Shown here: positions 31,689-40,843 of the stretch, in pieces
Numbering within the stretch: the stretch's first letter is position 1
Layout: each line of letters opens with the position of its first letter
NCBI GenBank assembly: GCA_913062645.1
Contig: CAJXVW010000001.1
Location: forward strand, 310,001 to 374,000
Direction of reading: 5' to 3'
From: an uncultured Mycoplasmatota bacterium
GTDB lineage: Bacteria > Bacillota_I > Bacilli_A > Izemoplasmatales > Izemoplasmataceae
Length of the DNA: 64,000 nucleotides
Notes under the pieces: model-generated
What the model was told of the DNA's origin: nothing
The model's input: only the letters and a program-made list of their open reading frames with translations
The model's database searches: none
Made by a program: the position numbers and the translations under genes

Positions 31689-32861
31689 ATGAAACAAGAC
31701 CACCGATCGGAGCGGCTGGAGACACTTCTGAATACCTACAACAAGCTGGCTGATCACGCCAAGGACCATCGTAATCCGAGTTTGTATGATGTGCTGATGA
31801 TGGTCGTACAAAACCATTTTGACGATGTCGAGGGGATCCCCGACAACATTCTGATCGCCGCCATCTTCATGATGCACGCGATTGTCCATGACTTGGAAGA
31901 GGACAACTACATCGATCGCGGTCTTCGCAAACTCCGTGTCCGCAACCGCTTTGACGAAGTACTTGACGTGGTGAACACTTTGTATGGTTTGATTTTTGAT
32001 GTTACCGGCCCTCGAGATCGTACGGTTCATCAGGAAATCCTTGCCGATGCCCGGCAATTACTGGAGGAACTCGGTATCGATGAGCTACAACCGATGCCCA
32101 CCGAACGTCCCTACCGCATGTTTTTGGAGCGGCTGGATGAACTGGATTGCGACATCACCCTGCTTGATGAAGTGGAGGGGTTGTGTTTCGAGTTGTTCGA
32201 TTTCGATGTTCCCGGCCACATGGAGCTGATTTACAACCTCATTCTCGCTTACCCGTTCGCCCATGGTGCGATGACGATGTTTTTGGACAACACCACGAGC
32301 GACGATCAGATGGAGTTGTCACTCGCCATCATCAAAGCGTTTCAAATCACCCATCCCGAAACCGTATTGAACCCACCGGATGATTTCTATGATTTGCCGT
32401 ATCACAATGAGTACCTGCTGGCCTTAGAGAATCTCGGCTTCATTTACCGTGACATGGGGGAGTTCGAGAAGGCGGTGGAGACCTATCAGGAAGCATTGCG
32501 CTGCGACCGTCAGGATCATCTCCACATCAAAGAGGCATTGTTGCTGCCCTACATCTACGTTGGCGATTACGATGCCGCATATGCCATTCGCGATCAACTC
32601 GAAGAACATTCCTTGTACGCCACGTATTTTGATCTGTATGACGATCTCATCTGGAACCGCCCGATCTACGAGAGTTACAACTATGCCAAAGGCGCCAGTC
32701 CGCTGATCATGGAGATGCTCGCCGAAGACATCGACTTGTTCGATCAGGCTTCCGAACAGGAGCGCCAGTTCATCAATGATTTTTACGATCTGTTCGTGGT
32801 GGAGCCCGAACTGATCGAACAGATTCGTCTTGTTCACAACGAAGACATCAAACCATCATAA
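31689..32861 (+). CDS. TPR-containing protein, function unknown
   Basis: 390 residues, soluble, strongly acidic and helical. One clear tetratricopeptide motif (LENLGFIYRDMGEFEKAVETYQEALRCD, about residues 246-273) is followed by weaker TPR-like helices. The N-terminal 200 residues are helical without a recognised domain. ATG at 31689 is preceded by AGGGGGTG and a TATAAT box 30-40 bases upstream; the longer frame would start before the promoter. TPRs mediate protein contacts; no partner is suggested by the neighbours. Confidence 0.75.
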   Translation: MKQDHRSERLETLLNTYNKLADHAKDHRNPSLYDVLMMVVQNHFDDVEGIPDNILIAAIFMMHAIVHDLEEDNYIDRGLRKLRVRNRFDEVLDVVNTLYGLIFDVTGPRDRTVHQEILADARQLLEELGIDELQPMPTERPYRMFLERLDELDCDITLLDEVEGLCFELFDFDVPGHMELIYNLILAYPFAHGAMTMFLDNTTSDDQMELSLAIIKAFQITHPETVLNPPDDFYDLPYHNEYLLALENLGFIYRDMGEFEKAVETYQEALRCDRQDHLHIKEALLLPYIYVGDYDAAYAIRDQLEEHSLYATYFDLYDDLIWNRPIYESYNYAKGASPLIMEMLAEDIDLFDQASEQERQFINDFYDLFVVEPELIEQIRLVHNEDIKPS

Positions 32862-32889
32862 AAAAAAGTCAGCCGAGCTGACTTTTTTT
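32862..32889. terminator. Bidirectional terminator
   Basis: AAGTCAGC/GCTGACTT stem around CGA between the convergent TPR and manA genes. Confidence 0.85.
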
Positions 32890-33760
32890 AAAATGTCGTG
32901 ACTTGATAGCGGAATCGTCCATCGGTTTCGTACGTCGCATCCGCGGCCACCATGATGAAATCCCCCGCTTTGACGTCGACATCATCGAATCGACCAGAGC
33001 CGTCCAGCACGAATATGTAATCGCCATGACGGTTCGCTTGATGGGTTTGTTTGCTGTTGTTGTCATAGAAGTTGTAATTGAAATAGCGGTTCTTGTGCGT
33101 GGTGCGAAGAGGGTTGTCCGGAACGTTGATGACATCGAGGGCACGTTCGACATGCAACTCGCGCAAAGTACCGTTGTGGAGTCGATTGTAATCGTAGACA
33201 CGGTAGGTAATGTCTGAGGATTGCTGTACTTCCAAAAGCGTCGTGCCGCCACAAATGGCATGGATCGTACCGGCTTCGATATAGAAGAAATCGCCAGTTT
33301 GAATCGGATAGCGTCGCATCAGATCCGTGATCGTATTGTTATGAATGGCTTGGCGGAGCTCGTCTTTGGACGTGACGTCATGACCAATCAGAATGTCGGT
33401 GTTGTCGGCGGCATCGAGGATGAACCAGCACTCTTCCTTGCCGAGGCTGTCGAACTGTTTGGCGTAATCGTCATTGGGATGAACCTGGATTGACAGGTCG
33501 GTCTTGGCGCTGATCAGTTTGACGAGGATGGGAAAGCGATCACCGTGATAATTGCCGAACAAATGGGATTCTTGCTCGAATAGTGTGCGCAGTGTTTGTC
33601 CCTTGTAAGGTCCATTCAAGACCGTTGAACTGCCATGGGGATGAGCGCTGATGCCCCATGCCTCCCCACAATTGTCGCCGGTTGGATAATCGTACAACCG
33701 TCGGAACGCATCGCCGCCCCATATCTTTTCAAAGTATACCGGTTCTAGTTTTAATATCAT
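32888..33760 (-). CDS. manA: Class I mannose-6-phosphate isomerase
   Basis: Zinc enzyme interconverting fructose-6-P and mannose-6-P; 290 residues, close to the short Bacillus-type ManA. Starts MILKLEPVYFEKIWGG. Zinc-site parts are seen in LSIQVHPNDDYAKQF (His), YIEAGTIHAICGGTTLLEVQQSSDITYRVYDY (Glu, His and the cupin core). ATG at 33760 has GAGGTGATCCAG upstream; the longer frame has an unrelated hydrophobic N-terminus. It may feed GDP-mannose or mannose catabolism for surface sugars. Confidence 0.93.
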   Translation of the reverse strand: MILKLEPVYFEKIWGGDAFRRLYDYPTGDNCGEAWGISAHPHGSSTVLNGPYKGQTLRTLFEQESHLFGNYHGDRFPILVKLISAKTDLSIQVHPNDDYAKQFDSLGKEECWFILDAADNTDILIGHDVTSKDELRQAIHNNTITDLMRRYPIQTGDFFYIEAGTIHAICGGTTLLEVQQSSDITYRVYDYNRLHNGTLRELHVERALDVINVPDNPLRTTHKNRYFNYNFYDNNSKQTHQANRHGDYIFVLDGSGRFDDVDVKAGDFIMVAADATYETDGRFRYQVTTF

Positions 33761-33825
33761 CTGGATCACCTCGGTTTCGTTCGTTTCCATTGTATCATTT
33801 CCCCATCCTCCAGACAACAACAAGC

Positions 33826-33854
33826 ACAAAAAAAGCAGCACCAATCGGTGCTGC
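33826..33854 (-). terminator. Rho-independent terminator
   Basis: Minus strand: GCAGCACC/GGTGCTGC stem around GATT followed by seven T; ends the gene at 33867. Confidence 0.85.
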
Positions 33855-33866
33855 CGGTTTCACAAG

Positions 33867-34427
33867 TCAAATCACGAAGAACCCGATGATGTTGTCGCCG
33901 TCCACCAGTTGGAAACCGGTGCCGTTGTCGGTGAAACTTCGTTTGATGTAGTAGCGGTTGTCCAGATCCTGGAAGACCGGTCCGCGCTTGAGATGCTTCT
34001 CGAGAATCGCTTCGGTGCGGATGTTGTTGGGCAGTTTCCAGTCCATCTGTTTGATGGTCTCGATCGGCAATGTTTCGCTGTTGACGAGAACCCGTTGATT
34101 GATTGACGGTACGTATGAGAAGTGGTTCTTGATGTGTTCCAGCCATTTGTCATTCTGCGGAATGATCCAACTGTCGCGATCGAGAACGTCGAGCATCGAC
34201 GTAACATCACACTGGTCGGGATCCCCAATCAGCATATAGACCGGCGGTGTGTGCAAGATGGCATATTTGGGGTTCTCATAGTCATCAATCCAGATGTCAG
34301 GACGTACATCGGGGATGATGTAACTGATGAAACACTGGAAGTACTTGAACTCTTCGAACAACCGATAGTAGCGGCCTTTGCGGCTTTCCATCAGTTTCAT
34401 GAGCTTGACCGTGTTCTGGTGTACCAT
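33867..34427 (-). CDS. GNAT-acetyltransferase-like protein, apparently N-terminal half only
   Basis: 186 residues, soluble. The segment PDVRPDIWIDDYENPKYAIL...YMLIGDPDQ resembles the N-terminal part of the PF12746-type GNAT acetyltransferases (pattern W-V-DD-NP-AL followed by a Y-L-G-D strand). No acetyl-CoA-binding loop of the type Q/R-x-x-G-x-G/A is visible, so the catalytic half seems missing or unrecognisable. ATG at 34427 has GGGGTGG upstream. Function should be treated as unknown. Confidence 0.5.
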   Translation of the reverse strand: MVHQNTVKLMKLMESRKGRYYRLFEEFKYFQCFISYIIPDVRPDIWIDDYENPKYAILHTPPVYMLIGDPDQCDVTSMLDVLDRDSWIIPQNDKWLEHIKNHFSYVPSINQRVLVNSETLPIETIKQMDWKLPNNIRTEAILEKHLKRGPVFQDLDNRYYIKRSFTDNGTGFQLVDGDNIIGFFVI

Positions 34428-34611
34428 GGATCCACCCCATTTCACATAAAGATGTATTGATATGATAGCGGAAATCGCGCGAGAAATCAAGTATTTCAAC
34501 TTTGACAGCGCTCTCATACCTCTCCATACCGTCACTATATTATATAATAATTTTTATGCAACATCAAGGTTTTACAGCCGTTTTGAGACGATTTTTTAAA
34601 ATCGGTTTCAA

Positions 34612-34678
34612 ATAAAGCGACAAACAGTCACATATAAAGCGACAAACAGTCACATAGAGAAGTGACAAAGAGTCATAT
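34612..34678 (+). repeat. Three tandem 22-bp repeats upstream of the dehydrogenase gene
   Basis: Copies 34612-34633 and 34634-34655 are identical; a diverged third is at 34656-34678. Each carries a GAC-N5-GTC core (TGAC-N5-GTCA in the third). Head-to-tail spacing of two helical turns would put bound proteins on one DNA face; most likely operator sites. Confidence 0.8.
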
Positions 34679-34716
34679 GGATTGTAAACAAAGTATCACA
34701 ACCCGGTCTTGGACTA

Positions 34717-34725
34717 TGATATAAT
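34717..34725 (+). promoter_or_regulatory. Extended -10 promoter of the dehydrogenase gene
   Basis: TGATATAAT, full extended -10; no good -35, consistent with an activator-dependent promoter given the repeats about 40 bases upstream. Confidence 0.55.
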
Positions 34726-34750
34726 GGAGACATGGAAGAAGGTGTTGCAA

Positions 34751-35854
34751 ATGGAAAATAGAACATGGGTTTCATGGGATTTCATCGAAGCATTCATGGT
34801 TAGCGCATTTGTTGCAATCGGTGTCCCAAAAGAGGATGCGGAAATTTGTGCGGATGTGTTGATGGAAAGTGATCGACGCGGCATCGAAAGTCATGGTGTG
34901 AACCGCTTCAAACCGATCTATATTGATCGCATCAATGCCGGGATTCAGCAACCTGTAACAACCATAGACATCATCAAAGAAACGCCCGCAACGGCGGTTC
35001 TTGATGCCAATCACGGCATGGGCATGGTAGCCAGCAAACGAGCCATGGAACTGGCGATTGAAAAGGCGAAGACCTATGGCATCGGCATGGTCGCCGTCAC
35101 CAACAGCACCCATTACGGCATCGCCGGATACTACGTCACGATGGCAACCGATGAGGGCTTGATCGGCATCACCGGAACCAACGCCCGACCTTCCGTTGCG
35201 CCGACGTTCGGCGTGGAAAACATGCTTGGTACGAATCCGCTCACATTCGGATTGCCCACCGATGAAGAGTTCCCGTTCGTACTGGATTGCGCCACATCAA
35301 TCACGCAACGAGGAAAGATTGAATATTACGCCAAGGAAGGCAAAGCGACCGAAGCCGGTAAAGTTGTCGGTCGGGACGGTACCGCCAAAACCGATAGCGT
35401 ACAGATTCTGAAGGATCTGATCAGTGGCGAGGCGGCACTGGCACCTCTCGGCGGGATCGGCGAAGAACTTGCCGGATACAAGGGATATGGTTACAGCGCA
35501 GTCGTTGAGATTCTCAGTGCCGCGCTCCAGGCCGGCAACTTCATGAAAATGTTGTCGGGGTTCGACCAAGATGGCAACCGCATTCCCTACGGACTTGGGC
35601 ATTTCTTCATCGCCATCGATCCCGATGCCTTCATGGGACAAGCGTCCTTCCGCAAGACCGCTGGCGACATCCTGCGCGCGTTGCGGTCCAGCGACAAGGC
35701 ACCGGGACAAGACCGCATTTACACCGCCGGCGAGAAGGAGCATCTCGTCTGGCTTGAACGCAAAGACAAGGGGGTTCCCCTCAATGCGGCCGTACAAGAC
35801 GATTTCCGCGCCGTCAAAGAAATGCTACATTTGGATATCGAACTGCCATTCTAA
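34751..35854 (+). CDS. Malate/L-lactate dehydrogenase family (Ldh2-type) oxidoreductase
   Basis: NAD(P)-dependent 2-hydroxyacid dehydrogenase of the AllD/YlbC/MdhII family; 367 residues. Family marks: DRRGIESHGVNRF (catalytic His, about residues 50-62), LDANHGMGMVASKRAM, VTNSTHYGIAGYY, GTNPLTFGLPTDE and FVLDCATSITQRGKIEYYAKEGK. The substrate may be malate, lactate, ureidoglycolate or sulfolactate and cannot be told from sequence alone. AAGGTG precedes ATG 34751. The tandem repeats upstream suggest specific regulation. Confidence 0.9.
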   Translation: MENRTWVSWDFIEAFMVSAFVAIGVPKEDAEICADVLMESDRRGIESHGVNRFKPIYIDRINAGIQQPVTTIDIIKETPATAVLDANHGMGMVASKRAMELAIEKAKTYGIGMVAVTNSTHYGIAGYYVTMATDEGLIGITGTNARPSVAPTFGVENMLGTNPLTFGLPTDEEFPFVLDCATSITQRGKIEYYAKEGKATEAGKVVGRDGTAKTDSVQILKDLISGEAALAPLGGIGEELAGYKGYGYSAVVEILSAALQAGNFMKMLSGFDQDGNRIPYGLGHFFIAIDPDAFMGQASFRKTAGDILRALRSSDKAPGQDRIYTAGEKEHLVWLERKDKGVPLNAAVQDDFRAVKEMLHLDIELPF

Positions 35855-35856
35855 TA

Positions 35857-35884
35857 CAAAAGAGCTCAAGCGAGCTCTTTTTGT
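35857..35884. terminator. Bidirectional terminator
   Basis: AAAAGAGCTC/GAGCTCTTTT stem around AAGC between convergent genes. Confidence 0.85.
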
Positions 35885-37527
35885 TTGCGTTTGTAAATGG
35901 TTTTGCCTGCCTTAATGGTTTCCAGGACTTGAATATGTCGCAAATCATCCTCGGGGATCGTCAGTGGATCGCGGTCGAGAATGGCTAGATCCGCTTCTTT
36001 CCCTACTTCTAGACTTCCTTTTCGATCTTCTTCAAAATAGGCGTATGCTGCCCAGATTGTCTGCGCTTTGAGCGCCTCCGTGACCGTGAGTCGATGGTCT
36101 GCACCTATCGTACGTCCGCTTCGCGTTTTGCGGTTGACGGCGGTCCACAGCATGTAGGCGGTGTGGGGTGGCAGTACTGGTGTGTCGCAGTGCACGTTGA
36201 ACTTTATGTCGAGGTCGGCGGCCCAGCGGGTCGGGCTGATGTTGTGACCGCGTGTTGGTCCCAGCACGCTATCGAGATGCCAGTCGCCCCAGAAATAGGT
36301 GTGCATCTGGAAAAACGAGGGAATCATGCCGATCGGAACCATTCGCTCCAGTTGATCTTTGCGGACAGTTTGGGCGTGGATCATCACCGGTCGCAAGTTC
36401 TCGTTTGGATGGTGTTTGTTCACGGCTTTTTCATAGGCGTTGATCAGCTGGTCGCTCGCCGCGTCACCGTTGGTGTGCGTCAACACTTGGAGTTTGTGTT
36501 TTACGACTTCATCGTAGATGCCTTCGACCTGAGCATTGTTGGGAATCATCGGATAGCCTCGATAGTCGTCCGACTTGTCGTCCGGAACGACATGATAGGG
36601 CTCCGTCAGCCAAGCCGTTTTCGCTTGGGGACTGCCGTCGAGCAACACCTTGATGCCGAATAGATTCATCTTACCGATGGTGGTTTTGCCGGACGCTTTG
36701 AGGTCCAGGTATTCGCGCACTTCTTCGCGCTTGTCGGCGAACCAGTATCCGAAGACGTCGATGTCGAGCCAGCGGAACCATTTCGCGACTTTGTACGGCA
36801 ACAGCATCAGCTTTTTGAGCCCACCATCCTGAGCGGTAGTGATGCCGTTTTCAGCGTAGAATCGCTGGCCGTTCTTGAATACTTTTCGAAGGTCCCAAAA
36901 CGACGGTTTCGGAAAATAGTCTATCTGTACCGACATCATTGCCGTTTCTTCCGCAATGCCGTTGGGTTTGGTGGTTCCTTTGTAGCGTCCATAGGATCCG
37001 CCATCGGGATCGGGCGTGTCGTCATCGATGCCGAGTTCGTTCAGGATGTAACTGTTGAACACGGCGACGTGACCGCTTTGGTGAGTGATTGCAACCGGAT
37101 GTTCGGTCGATACCTGATCAAGATCGTCGCGGGTCGGAATTCGGCCGTCCTTCAGCAAGGATTGATCGTATCCCATGCCCATCACGATCTTTCCGGGTTT
37201 GATGTTGCGTTCAACGATGAAATCCTTGAGGCGCTGGATGATGTCGTCGATTGATTCGATGTCGCCTAGCGGCGGGTGACTGAGATTGCAGACGAGGGTC
37301 TCGATGATCGAGGAATAGAAGAAGTGGCTGTGACCATCGATGAACCCGGGAACCATCGTCTTGCCGCCCAGATCGACGACTTTCGTGAACAGACTCTTGT
37401 AAGACAAGGCGGTTTCGTTGTCGCCGACATAGGCGATTGCACCGCCTTTTTGAACCAACGCTTCGACCGTCGGTTGGCTGTCGTCCATGGTGATGATGTT
37501 GCCGTTGATGTAGATCGTTTGCGCCAT
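35866..37527 (-). CDS. Metal-dependent amidohydrolase, YtcJ-like
   Basis: 553 residues, amidohydrolase superfamily 3. IYINGNIITMDD start, then the metal motif GFIDGHSHFF near 78 (HxH), HQSGHVAVFNS near 165, HTNGDAASDQLINAYE near 325 and CDTPVLPPH near 430 with the final Asp. Such enzymes cleave amide, carbamate or formamide substrates; specificity unknown. ATG 37527 follows AGGAGTG. It is divergent from a GltS-like carrier and convergent with the Ldh2 gene, which hints at a small catabolic set. Confidence 0.88.
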   Translation of the reverse strand: MAQTIYINGNIITMDDSQPTVEALVQKGGAIAYVGDNETALSYKSLFTKVVDLGGKTMVPGFIDGHSHFFYSSIIETLVCNLSHPPLGDIESIDDIIQRLKDFIVERNIKPGKIVMGMGYDQSLLKDGRIPTRDDLDQVSTEHPVAITHQSGHVAVFNSYILNELGIDDDTPDPDGGSYGRYKGTTKPNGIAEETAMMSVQIDYFPKPSFWDLRKVFKNGQRFYAENGITTAQDGGLKKLMLLPYKVAKWFRWLDIDVFGYWFADKREEVREYLDLKASGKTTIGKMNLFGIKVLLDGSPQAKTAWLTEPYHVVPDDKSDDYRGYPMIPNNAQVEGIYDEVVKHKLQVLTHTNGDAASDQLINAYEKAVNKHHPNENLRPVMIHAQTVRKDQLERMVPIGMIPSFFQMHTYFWGDWHLDSVLGPTRGHNISPTRWAADLDIKFNVHCDTPVLPPHTAYMLWTAVNRKTRSGRTIGADHRLTVTEALKAQTIWAAYAYFEEDRKGSLEVGKEADLAILDRDPLTIPEDDLRHIQVLETIKAGKTIYKRKQKELA

Positions 37528-37673
37528 GATATCACTCCTGTAGGCGAATTGGGACCTGATCCGGATTTGAAAAAACATCAGTACTTGTGGTATGATGTTT
37601 ACAGTATTAGTATAGCATATATTTTCGGATAATGCTTTTTTTATGCCGAAAATCAAAGGAGAGTGCAACCTCG

Positions 37674-39038
37674 ATGTTACAAGAATTCGCTGTTCCAACC
37701 GCCTTGATGTTTTTTATGTTTGTGGGCGTCTTACTGAAGAAGTACACCTTCATCAAACGCACCCATCTACCGGCGCCGATCATCGGTGGACTGATCGGCT
37801 TCATCCTCATGAACACAGGAGTACTCGGTCTTCCCTACCAGACGTTTGAACGCATTACCTTTCACCTCTTTTCGCTCAGTTTCATTTCAATCACATACAT
37901 GAACATGAACGAAAAGAAGGGGGCCAACAAAGGGGTGTTCCGCGGCGGACTGTGGCTGGCCTTGATGTTCGGACTGATGATTGCCGTACAGTTGATTGTC
38001 GGTTCTTCGATATTCTTAGGCTGGAACGTTCTGAGCAGCAATGATTTGTTGCCTGCACTCGGTGGACTGGTCGCCCATGGCTTCGGTCAGGGACCTGGCC
38101 AGGCGGTTGCGATGGGAACCATCTGGCAGAATCTCGAGAACATCACCGGAGTGGAAAACGCCGCCCAGTACGGCCTCTTTTACGCCGCCACAGGATACTT
38201 GTTCGCGATATCGGTTGGCATTCCCTATGGCAAGCGTTTGATCAAACAAAACAAAGTGGATTATGACACGGTGGATCCGGAAGAAGAAACAAACTTCACC
38301 AACGGGATCATTGAAAACGACAATCATGAACCAATCGGGCGTCAGACGTCTCATCATGCCAATGTCGATACGGTCACCCTGCATTTCGCTTTGACCGGAG
38401 GCACCTACTTCATCACCTATCTCATCATTTATGGAATTGACGTTCTATCTGGCGGTTTCACGCAATCCACCGCCGCTTTGATGTACGGTAACATTTTCGC
38501 GTGGGGCATCTTGGTCGCCATGTTGTTCAAAGCAATCATCAAGAAAGTCAAACTCAACTATATCATTGACGATCGATTCCAGAAATCGATCACCGGATTC
38601 CTTGTCGACTATTTGATGTTGTCCGCTCTGATGGCGATCAGTCTCGCCGTCATTTCCGACGGCATTGTCCCCGTGCTTGTGACCGTGCTCATCACGGGTG
38701 TCCTGACGTTTTTTATCGTTCGATATTTCGCCCTTCGCACGGAGCGAAACCAATACGAGCGATTCATGTGTGAGTTCGGTATCGTCACCGGAACCGCGGC
38801 CACCGGCATGCTGCTATTACGGAGTGTCGATCCGCAGTTCAAAACGCCGGTCATTCAGGAACTTGCATGGTGGAACGTACTTCAGATGTTCGTTGCGCTT
38901 CACATCATCTTGTCGCAAGTTGGAATGCCGGTAACGGCGTTCACGGTGTGGTACTTCATAATCGTCGCAGTCATCGTGGTCTTCCTCGTGATCCTGAAGG
39001 TCACCAAACTCTGGAGTTTCGCGCGACAAGTCGAATGA
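37674..39038 (+). CDS. GltS-like (ESS family) sodium/carboxylate symporter
   Basis: 454 residues with ten or more membrane helices in two halves and a polar central loop (about 195-235, acidic and His-rich). VAHGFGQGPGQAVAMGTIW near 150 and the matching FGIVTGTAATGMLLLR near 370 look like the two re-entrant GxG loops of the ESS glutamate symporters. Glutamate is the family's usual substrate; another carboxylate is possible here. AAGGAGAG lies upstream of ATG 37674; the longer frame lacks a ribosome site. Confidence 0.6.
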   Translation: MLQEFAVPTALMFFMFVGVLLKKYTFIKRTHLPAPIIGGLIGFILMNTGVLGLPYQTFERITFHLFSLSFISITYMNMNEKKGANKGVFRGGLWLALMFGLMIAVQLIVGSSIFLGWNVLSSNDLLPALGGLVAHGFGQGPGQAVAMGTIWQNLENITGVENAAQYGLFYAATGYLFAISVGIPYGKRLIKQNKVDYDTVDPEEETNFTNGIIENDNHEPIGRQTSHHANVDTVTLHFALTGGTYFITYLIIYGIDVLSGGFTQSTAALMYGNIFAWGILVAMLFKAIIKKVKLNYIIDDRFQKSITGFLVDYLMLSALMAISLAVISDGIVPVLVTVLITGVLTFFIVRYFALRTERNQYERFMCEFGIVTGTAATGMLLLRSVDPQFKTPVIQELAWWNVLQMFVALHIILSQVGMPVTAFTVWYFIIVAVIVVFLVILKVTKLWSFARQVE

Positions 39039-39044
39039 TAAAAC

Positions 39045-39072
39045 AAAAGCTCTCGTCACGAGAGCTTTTTTA
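39045..39072. terminator. Bidirectional terminator
   Basis: AAAAGCTCTCG/CGAGAGCTTTT stem around TCA between convergent genes. Confidence 0.85.
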
Positions 39073-39684
39073 ATGCAATACTTTGAACACATTGCGTCGG
39101 ATCAACAGGTAACTCAGGAGAAATCCACTGACGATGCCGCCAATGTGGCCGGGAATTGAAATTCCTGGACTGAAAAAGGTGAACAGAATGTTGACGGCGA
39201 TCAAGGCGCGGACGCTGGTCGCATCCCGTTCGCTCATCATGTCCTTGCGGTAGATCGTCATCCACAGCAAGCTGCCGAGAATGCCGAAAATCGCACCGGA
39301 TGCTCCCAGTGTATCGATCTCCGACAGCAACGCCACGATGAAACTACTGATAAGCAAGCTGCCGAAGTACAGGATGGCGAACTTGGCACTGCCGATCAGT
39401 CGTTCCGCGGCGCTCGAGAGCGCCAACAGTCCGATGACGATGTTGCTCAAAAAATGCATCATGCTGCCATGCAGGAATGCGGCGGTGACTAAGCGGTAAT
39501 ACTCGCCGTTGTCGAAGATGCGGGAGTTGCTGACGACACCCCATTCGACGATATCGCTACGCAGGAATCCACCGGTTACCAGAACCGCGACCAGCATCAC
39601 GGCATTGATGATGATCAGAAACAGCGTGACGGGTGATTCGGTGCGCAGGCTGTGCCAGTCACCGGATTTTTGAAAGATGCTCAT
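39070..39684 (-). CDS. Rhomboid-family intramembrane serine protease
   Basis: 204 residues, six membrane helices. Catalytic Ser in GASGAIFG (about residue 130) and catalytic His in GHIGGIVSGF (about 183); FLHGSMMHFLSNIVIG supplies the oxyanion-side HxxxN motif. This is a minimal bacterial rhomboid with no accessory TPR domain. GGAGGG precedes the ATG. It lies 11 bases after the PAP2 phosphatase gene and is probably co-transcribed. Substrates unknown. Confidence 0.93.
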   Translation of the reverse strand: MSIFQKSGDWHSLRTESPVTLFLIIINAVMLVAVLVTGGFLRSDIVEWGVVSNSRIFDNGEYYRLVTAAFLHGSMMHFLSNIVIGLLALSSAAERLIGSAKFAILYFGSLLISSFIVALLSEIDTLGASGAIFGILGSLLWMTIYRKDMMSERDATSVRALIAVNILFTFFSPGISIPGHIGGIVSGFLLSYLLIRRNVFKVLH

Positions 39685-39695
39685 CGAAGTCCCTC

Positions 39696-40559
39696 CTAGA
39701 AGTGGAATCGCCGGAACAAGAACGGATAGACGCCCAGTCCGATGAATGAAATGAGCCCATACCGGACGAAATCGAGGATGTTCATCCAGTCGGTTCCTTC
39801 CGTCGCAAGGGTATCAAATGCGGCACCGAGACCAACCATGATGGCAATCATAAGAATCAGGCCACCGGCAACTCGGATGACTTTTTTCCACCACACGACA
39901 TCAAGCGTAAACTGAATTCGCCGTTGTTCGATCTGCATGCCGCCGACAAACCCGACGAGCAGACCATACGTTTTGTAGAAGTCTTCGTATCTTGTGAAGA
40001 GGAACACAGCGCCAACGGCGACCGTAATCCAATAGAGTTTGAACTTTGCCTTGTCCGTGAGTTGGCCGAACAAATGGTGCATCCCATATGCGATGGCGAC
40101 ACCGAGAATCAGTGACACGGCCACGTCTTCCAGGAAATGCACTCCCAGATACATCCGGCTGATCGCCATCAATACGCTGAGAACGATCGCAGCCCAGAGC
40201 AACAGGCGGCTCTGTTTGCGGAACGCTGCCGTAAACGTGAACGTCGTGAACAGTTGCGTGTGACCCGATGGGAAACTGTAACCTCCCGCGGTGTCGGGGC
40301 GCAGATTGACGATCCGATCCGGGTATTTCTCGAACGGACGCATGGCGCCGATAAGTGATTTCAACACGGCGTTTATGATGCCGGTTACAAACAGGCTGAA
40401 ACCGAGAATTTCACCCAGCCGCTTGTCCAATGCGTAGTATACGATGCTGAGCACGAAGATGTAGACATACTCTTCGCCCAGAAACGAGATCAGATTAAAA
40501 AAGGAATCACCGAAACCGGTGCGCAACGATTGAATGAATTCAACGACTTCAATGGTCAT
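39696..40559 (-). CDS. PAP2-superfamily membrane phosphatase
   Basis: 287 residues, multiple helices. The phosphatase signature is present: KSLIGAMRPFEKYP (K-x6-RP), SFPSGHTQ (PSGH) and SRMYLGVHFLEDV (SR-x5-H-x3-D). Such enzymes dephosphorylate undecaprenyl-PP or lipid phosphates at the outer membrane face. GAGGATG precedes the ATG, and an extended -10 lies further upstream. Confidence 0.93.
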   Translation of the reverse strand: MTIEVVEFIQSLRTGFGDSFFNLISFLGEEYVYIFVLSIVYYALDKRLGEILGFSLFVTGIINAVLKSLIGAMRPFEKYPDRIVNLRPDTAGGYSFPSGHTQLFTTFTFTAAFRKQSRLLLWAAIVLSVLMAISRMYLGVHFLEDVAVSLILGVAIAYGMHHLFGQLTDKAKFKLYWITVAVGAVFLFTRYEDFYKTYGLLVGFVGGMQIEQRRIQFTLDVVWWKKVIRVAGGLILMIAIMVGLGAAFDTLATEGTDWMNILDFVRYGLISFIGLGVYPFLFRRFHF

Positions 40560-40580
40560 GTTATCACATCCTCGGCTATC

Positions 40581-40589
40581 ATTATATCA
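40581..40589 (-). promoter_or_regulatory. Extended -10 promoter of the PAP2/rhomboid operon
   Basis: TGATATAAT on the minus strand about 25 bases ahead of the PAP2 start. Confidence 0.5.
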
Positions 40590-40610
40590 CAATCCCGCAC
40601 GTTCAGGCAT

Positions 40611-40632
40611 GAAAAAAGGCTCATCGAGCCTC
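40611..40632 (-). terminator. Rho-independent terminator
   Basis: Minus strand: AGGCTC/GAGCCT-type stem then six T, ending the small Cys-rich gene. Confidence 0.7.
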
Positions 40633-40633
40633 A

Positions 40634-40843
40634 TTAATCGATTTTCAACTCTTCCAACTCACAGTTGTCGGGCTGGATTTTTGCATCACTGCCAACGAAC
40701 GAACAGGAACCGCTGCCACAGGTGGAACACTTGCTGAGGCTCTCGACGCCGTCGGGGGCATCGGTTTGATCGTTGAAGTAATAGGTGAGTATGTACAAGC
40801 CGATAACGCCCATTAGAATCAGCGCTACAACGAATATGTTCAT
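40634..40843 (-). CDS. Small membrane protein with Cys cluster (FeoB-associated-like)
   Basis: 69 residues: one N-terminal helix (about 3-22) and a cytoplasmic tail with CSTCGSGSC and a further Cys near the end. The helix plus CxxC-x3-C resembles FeoB-associated Cys-rich membrane proteins, which may bind iron. No feoB is nearby; the nearest iron gene is the importer about 11 kb away. ATG 40843 follows AGGAGATG. Confidence 0.6.
   Translation of the reverse strand: MNIFVVALILMGVIGLYILTYYFNDQTDAPDGVESLSKCSTCGSGSCSFVGSDAKIQPDNCELEELKID

Larger units (their letters stand above)
34428..34750. other. Non-coding region 34428-34750
   Basis: AT-rich divergent spacer. Contains GATTTTTTAAAATC (34590-34603), the three-copy 22-bp repeat at 34612-34678 and an extended -10 at 34717-34725. 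No gene seen. Confidence 0.6.

Noticed and set aside
34612-34678. CRISPR array or plasmid iterons
   Set aside because: Units of 22 bp abut without spacers and no cas or rep gene is present.
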